A stretch of 40,459 nt of DNA, from assembly GCA_005881895.1 (NCBI GenBank), contig VBCG01000034.1, positions 1 to 40,459 of the forward strand, in the 5' to 3' direction. The position numbers were made by a program, and so were the translations under genes. Below, piece after piece: positions 31,983 to 40,459 of the stretch; position 1 is the stretch's first letter, and every line of letters starts with the position of its first letter. A model generated the notes under the pieces. The model saw nothing but the letters and a program-made list of their open reading frames with translations, was not told where the DNA came from and made no database searches. This DNA comes from Betaproteobacteria bacterium (lineage in GTDB: Bacteria; Pseudomonadota; Gammaproteobacteria; Burkholderiales; Casimicrobiaceae).

Positions 31983-32723
31983 TCAACGCTCGAGCCATAC
32001 GCCGACATCCGTCATTTGATCGCGATTGGTGAGATCGATCTGCAGCGGGGTCACCGACACGAAGCGCTCCTCGACCGCATGAAAATCGGTGCCGTCACCG
32101 GCATCGGCAGCGGGACCTGCGGCACCGACCCAATACACGGTCTCCCCGCGCGGGCTCTCGGTGCGGATCACGTCTTCGGCGCGATGCCGGCGCCCGAGCC
32201 GCGTGATCTTGATTCCATTGATATCGTGACGGGGCACATCGGGGACGTTGACGTTGAGCAGCCACGGACTAGCGGTCCGGCGCGCATGGCGCTCGACCAG
32301 ATCAATGGCGATCTGTGTCGCCGTTTCGAAATGGCGCGCCGTCTTCGAGGCGAGCGAAATGGCGATTGATGGAATGCCCAGCAAGTAGCCTTCGGTTGCG
32401 GCGGCGACCGTGCCCGAATAGATCGTGTCGTCGCCCATGTTGGCGCCGAGATTGATGCCGGAAATCACCATATCCGGCAGCTGATCGAGAAGGCCGGTCA
32501 CCGCCAGATGCACGCAATCAGTGGGCGTGCCGTTGACAAAAAGGAATCCGTTGGGCGCGCGCCGAACCGATAACGGGCGGTCGAGCGTCAACGAATTGGA
32601 AGCGCCGCTGCGATCACGCTCGGGGGCGACAACGGTGATCTCGGCGCGGGGCGCAAGCGCCGCCGCAAGTTGTTCGAGGCCGGGGGCGAAGTAGCCGTCG
32701 TCGTTGGAAAGCAGGATGCGCAT
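31983..32723 (-). CDS. surE: 5'/3'-nucleotidase SurE
   Basis: 246 residues from ATG 32723 ([19 protein letters not shown], the invariant SurE start; the frame is open further upstream). The metal site is NDDG at the N-terminus with a later Asn in [33 protein letters not shown] is also typical. It removes phosphate from nucleoside monophosphates and is linked to stationary-phase survival. It is the first gene of the surE-pcm-nlpD-rpoS cluster. Confidence 0.97.
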   Translation of the reverse strand: MRILLSNDDGYFAPGLEQLAAALAPRAEITVVAPERDRSGASNSLTLDRPLSVRRAPNGFLFVNGTPTDCVHLAVTGLLDQLPDMVISGINLGANMGDDTIYSGTVAAATEGYLLGIPSIAISLASKTARHFETATQIAIDLVERHARRTASPWLLNVNVPDVPRHDINGIKITRLGRRHRAEDVIRTESPRGETVYWVGAAGPAADAGDGTDFHAVEERFVSVTPLQIDLTNRDQMTDVGVWLER

Positions 32724-32762
32724 GAGAGAAAGGGTCGACGACCGCTCTCGACCCAAGCAAAA

Positions 32763-32768
32763 ATTATA
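32763..32768 (-). promoter_or_regulatory. Possible -10 box upstream of surE
   Basis: A perfect TATAAT on the minus strand, 40 nt upstream of the surE start codon. The expected -35 region (about 32785-32791) is not consensus-like, so support is weak. Confidence 0.35.
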
Positions 32769-32842
32769 CGCGTCATGGGTCCCTCGGTGCGCCGTTCATC
32801 GGTGCCGCGCCCTCCGAGGCCCGCGAAGTTTGCTACGATGCA

Positions 32843-34504
32843 ATGCGAGCATCCCCAACGCTATTCGATATGTCATCGGTTCCCGATCTGATTGCCGGCG
32901 CCGCCCGCGCGTTGCGCCGCGAGCGGTTGATCGACCTGTTCGCGAATGACCGGTCGCGCGTGCCGCGGATGACGCTCGAATGGGGCGACTGGCGCGTCGA
33001 TTTCTCGAAGGAGAGACTGACGCCCGATGCGCTCGCGTTGCTGGTCGCGCACGCCGAGGCGTCGAACGTGCCGCACTGGGTCGCCGCGCTCTTCGCTGGC
33101 GAGAAAATCAATCTGTCGGAGGGCCGCCCGGCGTTGCACACAGCGTTGCGGCAGCGCAATGACACGCCGCTTCTGGTCGACGGTCGCGACGTCATTCCGG
33201 ACATTCGCGCGACGCAGTCGCGGATGCGCGACATTTCGCAGACGATGCACGAAGGCGGGCGAATCGGCGCGACCGGATTGCCGCTCAACTCGGTCGTGCA
33301 TATCGGCATCGGCGGCTCGGACCTCGGTCCGCGGCTCGTCTGTGACGCGATTTCTGCGGGTCCCCGCGCAATCGATGTTTCGTTCGTATCGAACGTCGAT
33401 CCTGAGCACCTCTCGCGCGCACTTGCCGATCGCGATCCAGCGACGACGCTTTTCATTGTCGTTTCGAAAACGTTCACGACGCAGGAGACGCTTGCGAATG
33501 CGCTGAGCGCGCGCGGATGGTTATCGGCGGCCCTTCCGCCGAGCGATGTCGGGCGGCACTTCATCGGCGTCACGGCCAACGTCGCCGCCGCCGCTGAATT
33601 CGGCATCGTCCGCGACAACGTGCTGCCGATGTGGGATTGGGTCGGCGGCCGCTATTCGCTTTGGTCGGCCGTCGGTTTGTCGATCGCGATCCGTCATGGG
33701 TACGAAACATTTGACGAGCTCCTCGCCGGCGCCGCTGCGATGGACGCGCACGTTCGGGAAACGCCGGCCGCAAAAAATCTAGCGATTGTCTTGGGTTTGA
33801 TCGGCTGGTGGAATGCCTGTGCGCTCGGCCACACACAGCGAATTGTCGTTCCGTATGCGCAGGCGCTCGCGCGCCTCCCGGCGTTTTTGCAGCAGCTGAC
33901 ACTGGAGAGCAACGGCAAACGCGTCACGCGCGACGGCGCGCCGGTCGACGGGCCTACGGCGCCGGCGCTGTGGGGCCACACCGGAACCGATGGCCAGCAC
34001 GCGTTCTTCCAGTGGTTACACCAGGGCACGCACGAAGTGCCGGTCGAGTTCATCGTACCGGTTCGTGCAACGCATTCGCTTGGTGATCAGCAAACGCTGT
34101 TGGTCGCGAATGCGGTTGCGCAGTCGCAGGCATTGCTCGTCGGTCGACGTGGCGACGAGCTGCGCCGCGAGCTTGCACAGCAAGGCTCGAGGGGCGCGGC
34201 GCTGGAAGCTGCGATCGCCGCCCGGGAATGTCCCGGGAATCGCGCGTCGACGACGCTCTTGTTGCCGAAACTCGATGCACACAATCTCGGCGCCCTGCTC
34301 GCGCTCTACGAGCATCGCACGTTCGTCGAGAGCATTCTTACCGGGATCAACGCATTCGACCAATGGGGCGTCGAGCTCGGCAAGTCGCTCGCGAAGCCGA
34401 TCGTCGCGGCGCTCGCGGAAAATCGCCCGTTGTCCGATTCGACCGATCCGTCGACACGGGCGCTGATCGAGCATGTGCGCGCACTGAAGCGCACATCCGC
34501 CTGA
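32843..34504 (+). CDS. pgi: Glucose-6-phosphate isomerase
   Basis: 553 residues; ATG 32870 is an alternative start. It interconverts glucose-6-phosphate and fructose-6-phosphate in glycolysis and gluconeogenesis. Phosphate-binding GIGGSDLGPRLV, first signature WDWVGGRYSLWSAVGL and second signature INAFDQWGVELGKSLAK are all present, with the catalytic Glu-His region in HQGTHEVPVEF. Full length for the bacterial family. It is divergent from surE across a 119-nt gap and ends 4 nt from the convergent mltB gene. Confidence 0.97.
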   Translation: MRASPTLFDMSSVPDLIAGAARALRRERLIDLFANDRSRVPRMTLEWGDWRVDFSKERLTPDALALLVAHAEASNVPHWVAALFAGEKINLSEGRPALHTALRQRNDTPLLVDGRDVIPDIRATQSRMRDISQTMHEGGRIGATGLPLNSVVHIGIGGSDLGPRLVCDAISAGPRAIDVSFVSNVDPEHLSRALADRDPATTLFIVVSKTFTTQETLANALSARGWLSAALPPSDVGRHFIGVTANVAAAAEFGIVRDNVLPMWDWVGGRYSLWSAVGLSIAIRHGYETFDELLAGAAAMDAHVRETPAAKNLAIVLGLIGWWNACALGHTQRIVVPYAQALARLPAFLQQLTLESNGKRVTRDGAPVDGPTAPALWGHTGTDGQHAFFQWLHQGTHEVPVEFIVPVRATHSLGDQQTLLVANAVAQSQALLVGRRGDELRRELAQQGSRGAALEAAIAARECPGNRASTTLLLPKLDAHNLGALLALYEHRTFVESILTGINAFDQWGVELGKSLAKPIVAALAENRPLSDSTDPSTRALIEHVRALKRTSA

Positions 34505-34508
34505 CGAA

Positions 34509-35585
34509 TCAGCGCCGGCCGTTCTCTCGCGCCGCCTTCACCGCCTGCGCGAGTTGAAAGACGGCCGCGGCATACAGTCGGCTGCGGTTATAGCGTGTGA
34601 TTGCATAAAAGTTCGGACACGCAATCCAATAGCTCGCGTGCTCTTCGGCGTTAACGGGTTGCTCTTCGAGCATCAGCAGTCCCACGGGCTCGGCGGGAAC
34701 CGCCGATGCCAGCGCGTCGGCGGTCACGCCGTCGGCTTCCCATGACCACATCGGCCGACGTTCGCTGATGCCGCCATCGAGCTTTCGCGCGATGGCGTCC
34801 TGCTCCGCCGCGTCGATTGTCGCGGGCAGAAGAACGGGTTGCCCTGCCTGCCAATCGTGGCGGGCAAGATAGTGCGCAACGCTCCCGACGACGTCGGCAC
34901 TGCTTTCCCAGAGATCGATCCGGCCATCGCCATCGAAATCGACGGCAAAGCGTCGATAGCTGCCGGGCATGAATTGCGGCACACCCATTGCGCCGGCAAA
35001 TGAACCCTTCGGCGTGAGCGGCGAGATCCCCTGCTCTTGCATCAGCAGCAGAAAATCCTTGAGCTCGCTCCGGAAAAACGCCGCGCGCCGCGGATAATCG
35101 AAGGCGAGCGTTGTCAGTGCATCGAAGACGCGATACGAGCCCACGTTGCGGCCGTAGAACGTTTCGACGCCAATGATGGCGACGATGATCTCGGCCGGCA
35201 CGCCGTATTCGCGTTCGGCGCGCGCAAGTTCGTCCTCGTGCGCGCGAAAGTAGGCGACGCCGCCGTCGATCCGCTCGGCGCTCAAGAATTGCGGCGCGTA
35301 TTCGAACCATTTGGGCGGCTCGACGATCGGCCGCTCCATCGCGGCGACGATTTTCGGCTGGAATTGCGCGGCGTCGAACCAGCGCAGCAGTTGGCGCCGA
35401 TTGTATTGATGCCCGGCGACCAATTCATCGACGAACATGCGAACGTCCGCGCGGTGTGCGTAACCATGTGCGGCGATCGCAGTTTTGCTTGCCGCCGATG
35501 CCGGCGCGATCGAAATGGGAACAACAGCGATAACGCACGCCAGTAATGCGGCGCGACGTGGCGGATGGGCGGTTGTGCGAGACAT
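34509..35585 (-). CDS. mltB: Lytic murein transglycosylase B
   Basis: 358 residues. The SLT-like catalytic region contains the key Glu in [12 protein letters not shown], followed by the family-specific stretch [17 protein letters not shown] and by [28 protein letters not shown]. It cleaves peptidoglycan glycan strands to 1,6-anhydro ends. The N-terminus is a Sec signal with a likely cut after ASA near residue 31. An LLAC sequence near residue 17 resembles a lipobox, but the hydrophobic stretch before it is too short, so it is probably a soluble periplasmic form, unlike E. coli MltB. Confidence 0.94.
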   Translation of the reverse strand: MSRTTAHPPRRAALLACVIAVVPISIAPASAASKTAIAAHGYAHRADVRMFVDELVAGHQYNRRQLLRWFDAAQFQPKIVAAMERPIVEPPKWFEYAPQFLSAERIDGGVAYFRAHEDELARAEREYGVPAEIIVAIIGVETFYGRNVGSYRVFDALTTLAFDYPRRAAFFRSELKDFLLLMQEQGISPLTPKGSFAGAMGVPQFMPGSYRRFAVDFDGDGRIDLWESSADVVGSVAHYLARHDWQAGQPVLLPATIDAAEQDAIARKLDGGISERRPMWSWEADGVTADALASAVPAEPVGLLMLEEQPVNAEEHASYWIACPNFYAITRYNRSRLYAAAVFQLAQAVKAARENGRR

Positions 35586-35630
35586 GAAAAGCGCGCGCGA
35601 ATGTTATCATCGCCGCGCTCTGCGCTCCTC

Positions 35631-36662
35631 ATGCATAAGCTGTATCCGCTGTTTCGCCCGCTGTTCTTTGCCGTCGACCCCGAGGCGGCGCACCACGTCG
35701 TTTTACGTGGATTGGACGGCGTAGCGGCGCTCGGCCTCGCACAGCTCGCCACGCCACATCTTCCGGCTTCTCCGGTTCGCGTGATGGGCATCGAATTTCC
35801 CAATCGCGTCGGCTTGGCGGCGGGCCTCGACAAGAACGCGGCGCATCTGCGCGGGCTCGCCACGCTCGGCTTTGGATTTCTCGAGGCCGGCACCGTCACG
35901 CCGCGGCCGCAACCGGGCAACCCAAAGCCACGGATGTTCCGCCTGAAACAAGCCGAGGCGCTGATCAACCGGCTCGGCTTCAACAACGACGGCGTCGATC
36001 GCTTCGTCGATAACGTGGCTCGCTCGCGCTATCAGGGCGTGCTCGGCATCAATATCGGGCGCAACTTCGATACGCCGAACGAACGCGCAGCGGGCGACTA
36101 TGTTGCGTGCATGCGCAAGGTCTACGCTTGCGCGAGTTACATTACCGTCAACGTCAGTTCGCCGAACACGAAGGGCCTGCGCGATCTGCAGGACGAAGAG
36201 GCCTTCGGAGCGCTGCTCGGACATCTCAAGACGGAGGAAGTCACGCTGGCGGAGCAGCACGGACGCCGCGTGCCGCTCGTCGTCAAGATCGCACCCGACC
36301 TCGACGCTGCAGCGGTCGACAGCATCGCGCGTCTGCTGGTCCGGTATCGAATCGACGGCGTGATCGCCACGAACACGACGATCGAACGCGAGCGCGTTCG
36401 CGGAGAACGGCATGCCGATGAGCCGGGCGGCTTATCGGGTAAGCCGCTGCACGAAAAGTCCACCGCCGTGATCCGAGCACTGGCCCGAGCGCTCGACGGT
36501 GCGTTGCCGATCATCGGTGCCGGTGGAATTTTTTCGGGCGCCGATGCCTGCGAAAAGATCGACGCCGGCGCCACGCTCGTGCAGCTCTACACGGGGATCA
36601 TTTACCGTGGTCCGGCGCTCGTAGCCGAGTGCGTGAAGGCCTCGGCGGCCCTTCGTCGCTAG
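35631..36662 (+). CDS. pyrD: Dihydroorotate dehydrogenase (quinone), class 2
   Basis: 343 residues from ATG 35631 ([13 protein letters not shown] is the class 2 N-terminal membrane-associating helix; an upstream in-frame ATG at 35565 overlaps mltB). It oxidises dihydroorotate with quinone as acceptor in pyrimidine synthesis. FMN-binding and active-site stretches: [58 protein letters not shown] (catalytic Ser in this stretch) and [11 protein letters not shown]. Only 45 nt separate it from the divergent mltB gene. Confidence 0.97.
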   Translation: MHKLYPLFRPLFFAVDPEAAHHVVLRGLDGVAALGLAQLATPHLPASPVRVMGIEFPNRVGLAAGLDKNAAHLRGLATLGFGFLEAGTVTPRPQPGNPKPRMFRLKQAEALINRLGFNNDGVDRFVDNVARSRYQGVLGINIGRNFDTPNERAAGDYVACMRKVYACASYITVNVSSPNTKGLRDLQDEEAFGALLGHLKTEEVTLAEQHGRRVPLVVKIAPDLDAAAVDSIARLLVRYRIDGVIATNTTIERERVRGERHADEPGGLSGKPLHEKSTAVIRALARALDGALPIIGAGGIFSGADACEKIDAGATLVQLYTGIIYRGPALVAECVKASAALRR

Positions 36663-36693
36663 TTGCACAGCGTGAGGGTCGGCGTCCCAATAA

Positions 36694-39036
36694 TTACGCC
36701 GTCGCCGGTTCGTCCATTTGGTGACTGAGATTCGTGATGACGTTCACGAGCGCGCGGTCGAGCAGCGGCTCCGCCTCGACCAGGCGTGCGCGGTCGGCGC
36801 GGAAACGGTCGGCGAGCTCCTCGGCGGTCATTGACATCGCCTTCTGACCCTGACGGTTCGTGAACAAGTATGTCCCGCGAAGCGGACTTATCCACGCAAG
36901 CTTGGCGAACGCGAGCTGTCCCGATTCGTTTTCGAACTCCACCCACGCGCCGCGCTCGAGGTTTCGCGCAATCTCGAGATATTCGTCGTCGACCAGCGTC
37001 TGCACCGGTTCGGGCGGCGCGGGCTCCGCCGGAGCCATCGCTCGCGCGAGCGCCTCGGCTTTGGCGGCCGCCGCGATGTCGCCCGATGCCTTGGCGACCT
37101 CGGCCTGTGCTTTCGCCGCCTCGGCGACGGCCGCTGTCGGCGACGCCGTGGCCGCAAACGACGGCTTCACCGCCGCGGCGTGCGCTTCGACCAGATTGGT
37201 CATGAACCGGTCGCGTTCTTCCTGCGTCCACTGCTGATTGTGGACGCCGGCGCCGAGACGTTTCAGCAGCGACGGCAACAGCGCGACCAGATGCTTGCGA
37301 TCTTCGGTGCTGCGCTTCGGTTGGACGCTCCACACCAGATCCTCGAGCGTCGTGACGGCGGACGTCCACGCCTCGCTGTCGTCACCGTCCTTCAGGTACA
37401 CGTGCTCCAGCATCGCTTGCCAGTGCTCGCGCAGGAACGACGCAAGAAAATGCGGCAGCGGATAGTTCTCGACGCGCCGCTCGATCTCGGCCCGCCCGAC
37501 GACCGTCGCGATTTGCGAGCGATCGCGTTGATTGATTTCGTCCGCGGAGGAGGCGATGTTCGCTTCGGCCGCTTTTTCTTCCTCGGCGAGGAACGCTTCG
37601 AGGTTCTCGCGGAGCTCGTCGAACAGCGCAAGGTTGTCGGAAAAATCGTCGAGAATCCGGCGAACGATGCTCTCGACCTTGCGGTAGAGCGGATCGTCGT
37701 TGCCCATGTCGGGCGACCAGCCAAGACCGGCATCCGCCAGCGCATTGACGAGCAAGCGCGACGGGTGCGTCTTTTTCGCGAAGAACGCGCCGTCGAGCAT
37801 CGCCGCTTTGAGCACCGGGATCTGCAAACGGGCAAGCAGCGCCTTCATGCCGTCGGGCAAGTCGCGCGTTTCGAAAATGAAGTCGAACAGCATTGCGACC
37901 ATCTCGATCGTCATCGACTCGAGCTGGTTGGCCTTGCGGCCGAGCGGCGACTCCTGCAAGTCGCGCAGGACGTTGTGCATCCCCTCCGGCACCCCGGAGA
38001 ACGCAACTTGCGCGCCGCCGACGTCGAAATCGGTCTGACCGGCCTGCAGCCGCGTCAATCCTTCATGCAGATCGACGCTCGAAATGATCGGCGCGCCGGG
38101 GACGTAACCGGAAGGCGTCGGGTGTAGCGGCGCAAAGCTCGACGGACCGGGCACACCGCCGAACCCACCGCCGGCGAGGTCGCTCGGCGACACGCCGCCA
38201 CCGGCGCCGTCCTGGCGCATGCCGGGAAGCGAAAAGCTGCTTTGCGATGCCATCCGCCGAAACAGCGACATCACATCGATCTCGGCGGAACCAGGCGGAG
38301 GTGCGCCGGGCGGCCGCGGCTGCTGCGGTCGTTGTTTTTCGCCGGCACGACGGTTCGCGGGGGAAGCGCGGAGTGCGGCCGGCATCACGCCAAGATGCGT
38401 CATGTGCTTGTTCAAATCGGCGTAGATCGACGTGAAATCGGCGAGCGACGCCTGGTTCAGCACCTTCAGAATCTGGAACTTGATCTTGTCGTCGGCGTTG
38501 ACGCCCGTCAGCGCATCGGCGAACGCCTCGACGAACGTCGTCGGCGACAGCGGGTTCGCGTCGGTTTCGAGACCCGGCAGATCGAGCAGATTCCCGATAC
38601 CGCGATTGAAAGCGATCAACTGGTCGTGGGCGCTGTTCTCAATGACCCGGACGATATTGCCGGTGATCACCGACTCGTCCATCGACAGATGATCGACGAG
38701 CGTCAGCTCGCTCACGTCCAGCTTGGAAAAATCGGCCTTGGTCTCCTTGTTCTTGAGGCGCTCGTCGACGCTCTCGCGCAAACACTTTTCGAACTCAACG
38801 AGCAGATTCGCGCGTTCGCGCGAAAGCGCGGTCCGCGCGTCTCGATTGAGCTGGCCCTCCTCTTGCGACTCGGGCGCGTCGCCGCGCGCCATCAACATGT
38901 CGCTGATCTTGTCCAGCATCGTCGCGAACGCCACGAGCAGGCGCTCGATCGCCATGTCGCGGCAGCCCTGGAGAATCTTGGCCTTTTCCGGCGCAAGCGA
39001 GCGGCGCGCGGCAGCTTCTGGAGAGGTCGGGTTCAA
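36694..39036 (-). CDS. DUF1631-family protein
   Basis: About 780 residues from TTG 39036; the first in-frame ATG (39207) lies inside the hrpA end and its extra 56 residues look non-coding, while ATG 38955 is also possible. The N-terminal KAKILQGCRDMAIERLL and the C-terminal block with GAWVEFENESGQLAFAKLAWISP, then YLFTNRQGQKAMSMTAEEL, are typical of DUF1631, a large cytoplasmic family common in beta- and gammaproteobacteria. The C-terminal block resembles a PilZ-like beta barrel. A Gly/Pro/Ala-rich linker lies around 38100-38380. Function unknown. A promoter-like pair lies just upstream. Confidence 0.88.
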   Translation of the reverse strand: MNPTSPEAAARRSLAPEKAKILQGCRDMAIERLLVAFATMLDKISDMLMARGDAPESQEEGQLNRDARTALSRERANLLVEFEKCLRESVDERLKNKETKADFSKLDVSELTLVDHLSMDESVITGNIVRVIENSAHDQLIAFNRGIGNLLDLPGLETDANPLSPTTFVEAFADALTGVNADDKIKFQILKVLNQASLADFTSIYADLNKHMTHLGVMPAALRASPANRRAGEKQRPQQPRPPGAPPPGSAEIDVMSLFRRMASQSSFSLPGMRQDGAGGGVSPSDLAGGGFGGVPGPSSFAPLHPTPSGYVPGAPIISSVDLHEGLTRLQAGQTDFDVGGAQVAFSGVPEGMHNVLRDLQESPLGRKANQLESMTIEMVAMLFDFIFETRDLPDGMKALLARLQIPVLKAAMLDGAFFAKKTHPSRLLVNALADAGLGWSPDMGNDDPLYRKVESIVRRILDDFSDNLALFDELRENLEAFLAEEEKAAEANIASSADEINQRDRSQIATVVGRAEIERRVENYPLPHFLASFLREHWQAMLEHVYLKDGDDSEAWTSAVTTLEDLVWSVQPKRSTEDRKHLVALLPSLLKRLGAGVHNQQWTQEERDRFMTNLVEAHAAAVKPSFAATASPTAAVAEAAKAQAEVAKASGDIAAAAKAEALARAMAPAEPAPPEPVQTLVDDEYLEIARNLERGAWVEFENESGQLAFAKLAWISPLRGTYLFTNRQGQKAMSMTAEELADRFRADRARLVEAEPLLDRALVNVITNLSHQMDEPATA

Positions 39037-39073
39037 CGTGACGGGTAGTCGAAATCCGTGCCTGGAATAACTG

Positions 39074-39103
39074 ACTGTAGCACGGTCGAAAACGACGCGC
39101 CAA
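39074..39103 (-). promoter_or_regulatory. Promoter-like pair upstream of the DUF1631 gene
   Basis: TTGGCG (complement of 39098-39103), an 18-nt spacer and TACAGT (complement of 39074-39079), both 4 of 6 matches to sigma70 consensus. Transcription would start near 39067, which agrees with a translation start downstream such as 39036. Confidence 0.38.
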
Positions 39104-39130
39104 CGATAGGGGATTAGTCTGACATCGCCT

Positions 39131-40459
39131 CTATCGGGACAACTCGGACCATGCCCTTTCGACCCGCTTGAACGACACCGGAAAGGGCGTTCGTAACTCC
39201 TGAGCATACAGCGAGACCTTGAGCTCCTCGAGCAGCCAGCGAAACGCCGCGAGCTTGGCCGACCGCGTACCGTTTGCGCGCTCGCTCTCCTCGCGTTCTC
39301 GATAGCGCATCCACCATTGCGCGAGTTGCACCGCGTGCCGCGCGTCGCGGCCCGGCGCCTCGAGATGGCGGACGTAGCGGCGTTCGAGTGCCTTCAGGTA
39401 ACGTGGCAGATGTTGCAATTGCCCCCACGGCGTGGCGGAAAAAAAGCCCGGATAGACGAGGGCGTCGCGCTCCGCGCGCAGCTCGCCCGCGAATCGCGCA
39501 TGCGGCGTGGCCGCAGACGCTAGGCATTGCGACAGCGCGAAGTGTTCGTTGGCGATCAGCCTGAGCTGACGCCATGCGCCATCGACGACCGCCGGTAGGC
39601 GGGTGCGAGCGCGTTTGACTTGTTCGTTCCACGCGCGCTCGTTGCGTGGCAACGGATCATCGCCGATGAAAGCGCGATCGACGATCGCAGTTTGCACGTC
39701 GGTCCGCAACACGTCGACAGGCACGATGCTTTTGAGCTGGAGCGCGGTCTGGATAAACTCCGGCGGCGTTTTTTCGAAGCGCGCGAGCACGTCTTTCAAT
39801 TGCAGGCGCATCAGACGGAGGACGCCTGCGCGCGTCGATGCAGCGGCCGCTTCGCGCGTATCGAGCAAGGCGAGCGAGACGCTCGTTCCATCGTCGACGA
39901 GCGCCGGGTAGCCCATCAGCCGCGCGCCATCGCGCTCGATGGACAGCGTCTCCGGCAAGTCACCGAAATTCCAGCTCGTGATCCCTTTTTTCTCGAAGGG
40001 ATGACCGACGGCCGCAAACGACATTTGCGCCGCTTCGCCAAGCTTTTCGCGCAACGCTTTGAGATCGCGTCCTGTCGCAAGCTCGCGGCCGCTTGCATCG
40101 ACGACGCGGATATTGAAGGCAAGATGCGGTGGCAGCGACAGGGCGTCGAAGATCTGTGGCGGCAATGTGTCGTCAAGTCGGCGCTGCAAATAGTTGCGAA
40201 GCGCATCTTCAATCGAACCGTTATGCGGAGATGCATCCGTCAGAAAATCGGTGACGACTTCCGCCATCGGAATCACGCGACTTCGCCACGACTTCGGCAG
40301 CGCCTTGAGATACGCGGTCACCTTGTCCCGGACCATGCCGGGCACGAGCCACGATAGCCGCGGCTCGTCGATCTGATTCAACAACGCCAGCGGTACGTTG
40401 ACGGTGACGCCATCCTGCGGGTCGCCGGGCGCGAACCGATATTTGACCGGCAGCGTCGT
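39131..40459 (-). CDS. hrpA: ATP-dependent RNA helicase HrpA, C-terminal part
   Basis: 443 residues visible; the frame is open to the window edge, so the 5' part with the DEAH helicase motifs is outside. What is seen is the C-terminal DUF3418 region of HrpA: LPVKYRFAPGDPQDGVTVNV at the edge, then LSWLVPGMVRDKV, LKALPKSWR, and a helical end with PRYLKALERRYVRHLE and FRWLLEELKVSLYAQELRT. HrpA unwinds mRNA structure and rescues stalled ribosomes in E. coli. The C-terminus ends 94 nt before the likely start of the DUF1631 gene. Confidence 0.94.
   Translation of the reverse strand, partial: TTLPVKYRFAPGDPQDGVTVNVPLALLNQIDEPRLSWLVPGMVRDKVTAYLKALPKSWRSRVIPMAEVVTDFLTDASPHNGSIEDALRNYLQRRLDDTLPPQIFDALSLPPHLAFNIRVVDASGRELATGRDLKALREKLGEAAQMSFAAVGHPFEKKGITSWNFGDLPETLSIERDGARLMGYPALVDDGTSVSLALLDTREAAAASTRAGVLRLMRLQLKDVLARFEKTPPEFIQTALQLKSIVPVDVLRTDVQTAIVDRAFIGDDPLPRNERAWNEQVKRARTRLPAVVDGAWRQLRLIANEHFALSQCLASAATPHARFAGELRAERDALVYPGFFSATPWGQLQHLPRYLKALERRYVRHLEAPGRDARHAVQLAQWWMRYREREESERANGTRSAKLAAFRWLLEELKVSLYAQELRTPFPVSFKRVERAWSELSR

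Noticed and set aside
34509-35585. MltB as a lipoprotein
   Set aside because: LLAC near residue 17 resembles a lipobox, but only about five hydrophobic residues precede it; a Sec cut after ASA fits better.
36662-36694. Bidirectional terminator between pyrD and the DUF1631 gene
   Set aside because: Only a 5-bp stem (GGCGT/ACGCC) with a long loop and no T-run is visible.

Overview
The window looks like chromosomal DNA of a high-GC betaproteobacterium, probably Burkholderiales or a close relative. The grounds are gene order and family type: surE-pcm-nlpD-rpoS, alaC-hom-thrC, a quinone-type (class 2) pyrD, a DUF1631 protein, hrpA, and a TgpA/DUF58/MoxR cluster. This is inference from gene content; no rRNA, tRNA, CRISPR array or insertion sequence was seen.

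Layout. 128-9207 (+) is an envelope and signalling region. It holds a small secreted protein, a broken FecR-like gene, an OmpA-type lipoprotein, a complete partner-switching set (GAF-PP2C phosphatase, RsbW-like kinase, STAS antagonist), an ECF sigma factor with a membrane anti-sigma-like protein carrying 16-residue repeats, a large zinc-protease/beta-propeller/beta-barrel protein, and a PrsW-type intramembrane protease. 9152-12635 (-) is a second, tightly coupled signalling operon: STAS, metallo-beta-lactamase-fold hydrolase, CHASE2-PP2C phosphatase. 12722-20738 (-) runs in transcription order alaC (frameshifted), hom, thrC, a membrane C13 (legumain/caspase-like) peptidase, and an SsuABC/TauABC-type ABC importer. 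20980-21345 (+) is an Mth938-domain gene, followed by the remains of a PiuC/YbiX-type hydroxylase gene. 21684-24950 (-) is an ABC-2 exporter, a Tat-exported Rieske protein and a histone-deacetylase-family amidohydrolase. 25173-29224 (+) is MoxR-DUF58-TgpA. 29231-32723 (-) is surE-pcm-nlpD-rpoS. Then come pgi (+), mltB (-), pyrD (+), the DUF1631 gene (-) and the 3' part of hrpA (-), which leaves the window.

The most interesting part is 605-12635. Two PP2C phosphatases (one cytoplasmic with GAF, one membrane-bound with CHASE2), two STAS proteins and only one visible anti-sigma kinase surround an ECF sigma/anti-sigma pair, a periplasmic metalloprotease fused to a predicted barrel, and PrsW. PrsW is known in Bacillus for cleaving an anti-sigma factor. 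Together they could form an envelope-stress circuit combining partner switching with regulated proteolysis; this is a hypothesis from gene neighbourhood.

Three genes carry internal deletions that break the reading frame: the FecR-like gene (about 25 nt missing), alaC (about 10 nt) and the piuC-like remnant (most of the middle). Two copies of a GC-rich dispersed element lie directly upstream of two unrelated start codons, in the same orientation relative to the gene; the element has a C5/G5 hairpin and ends in a G-run that could act as a ribosome-binding site.
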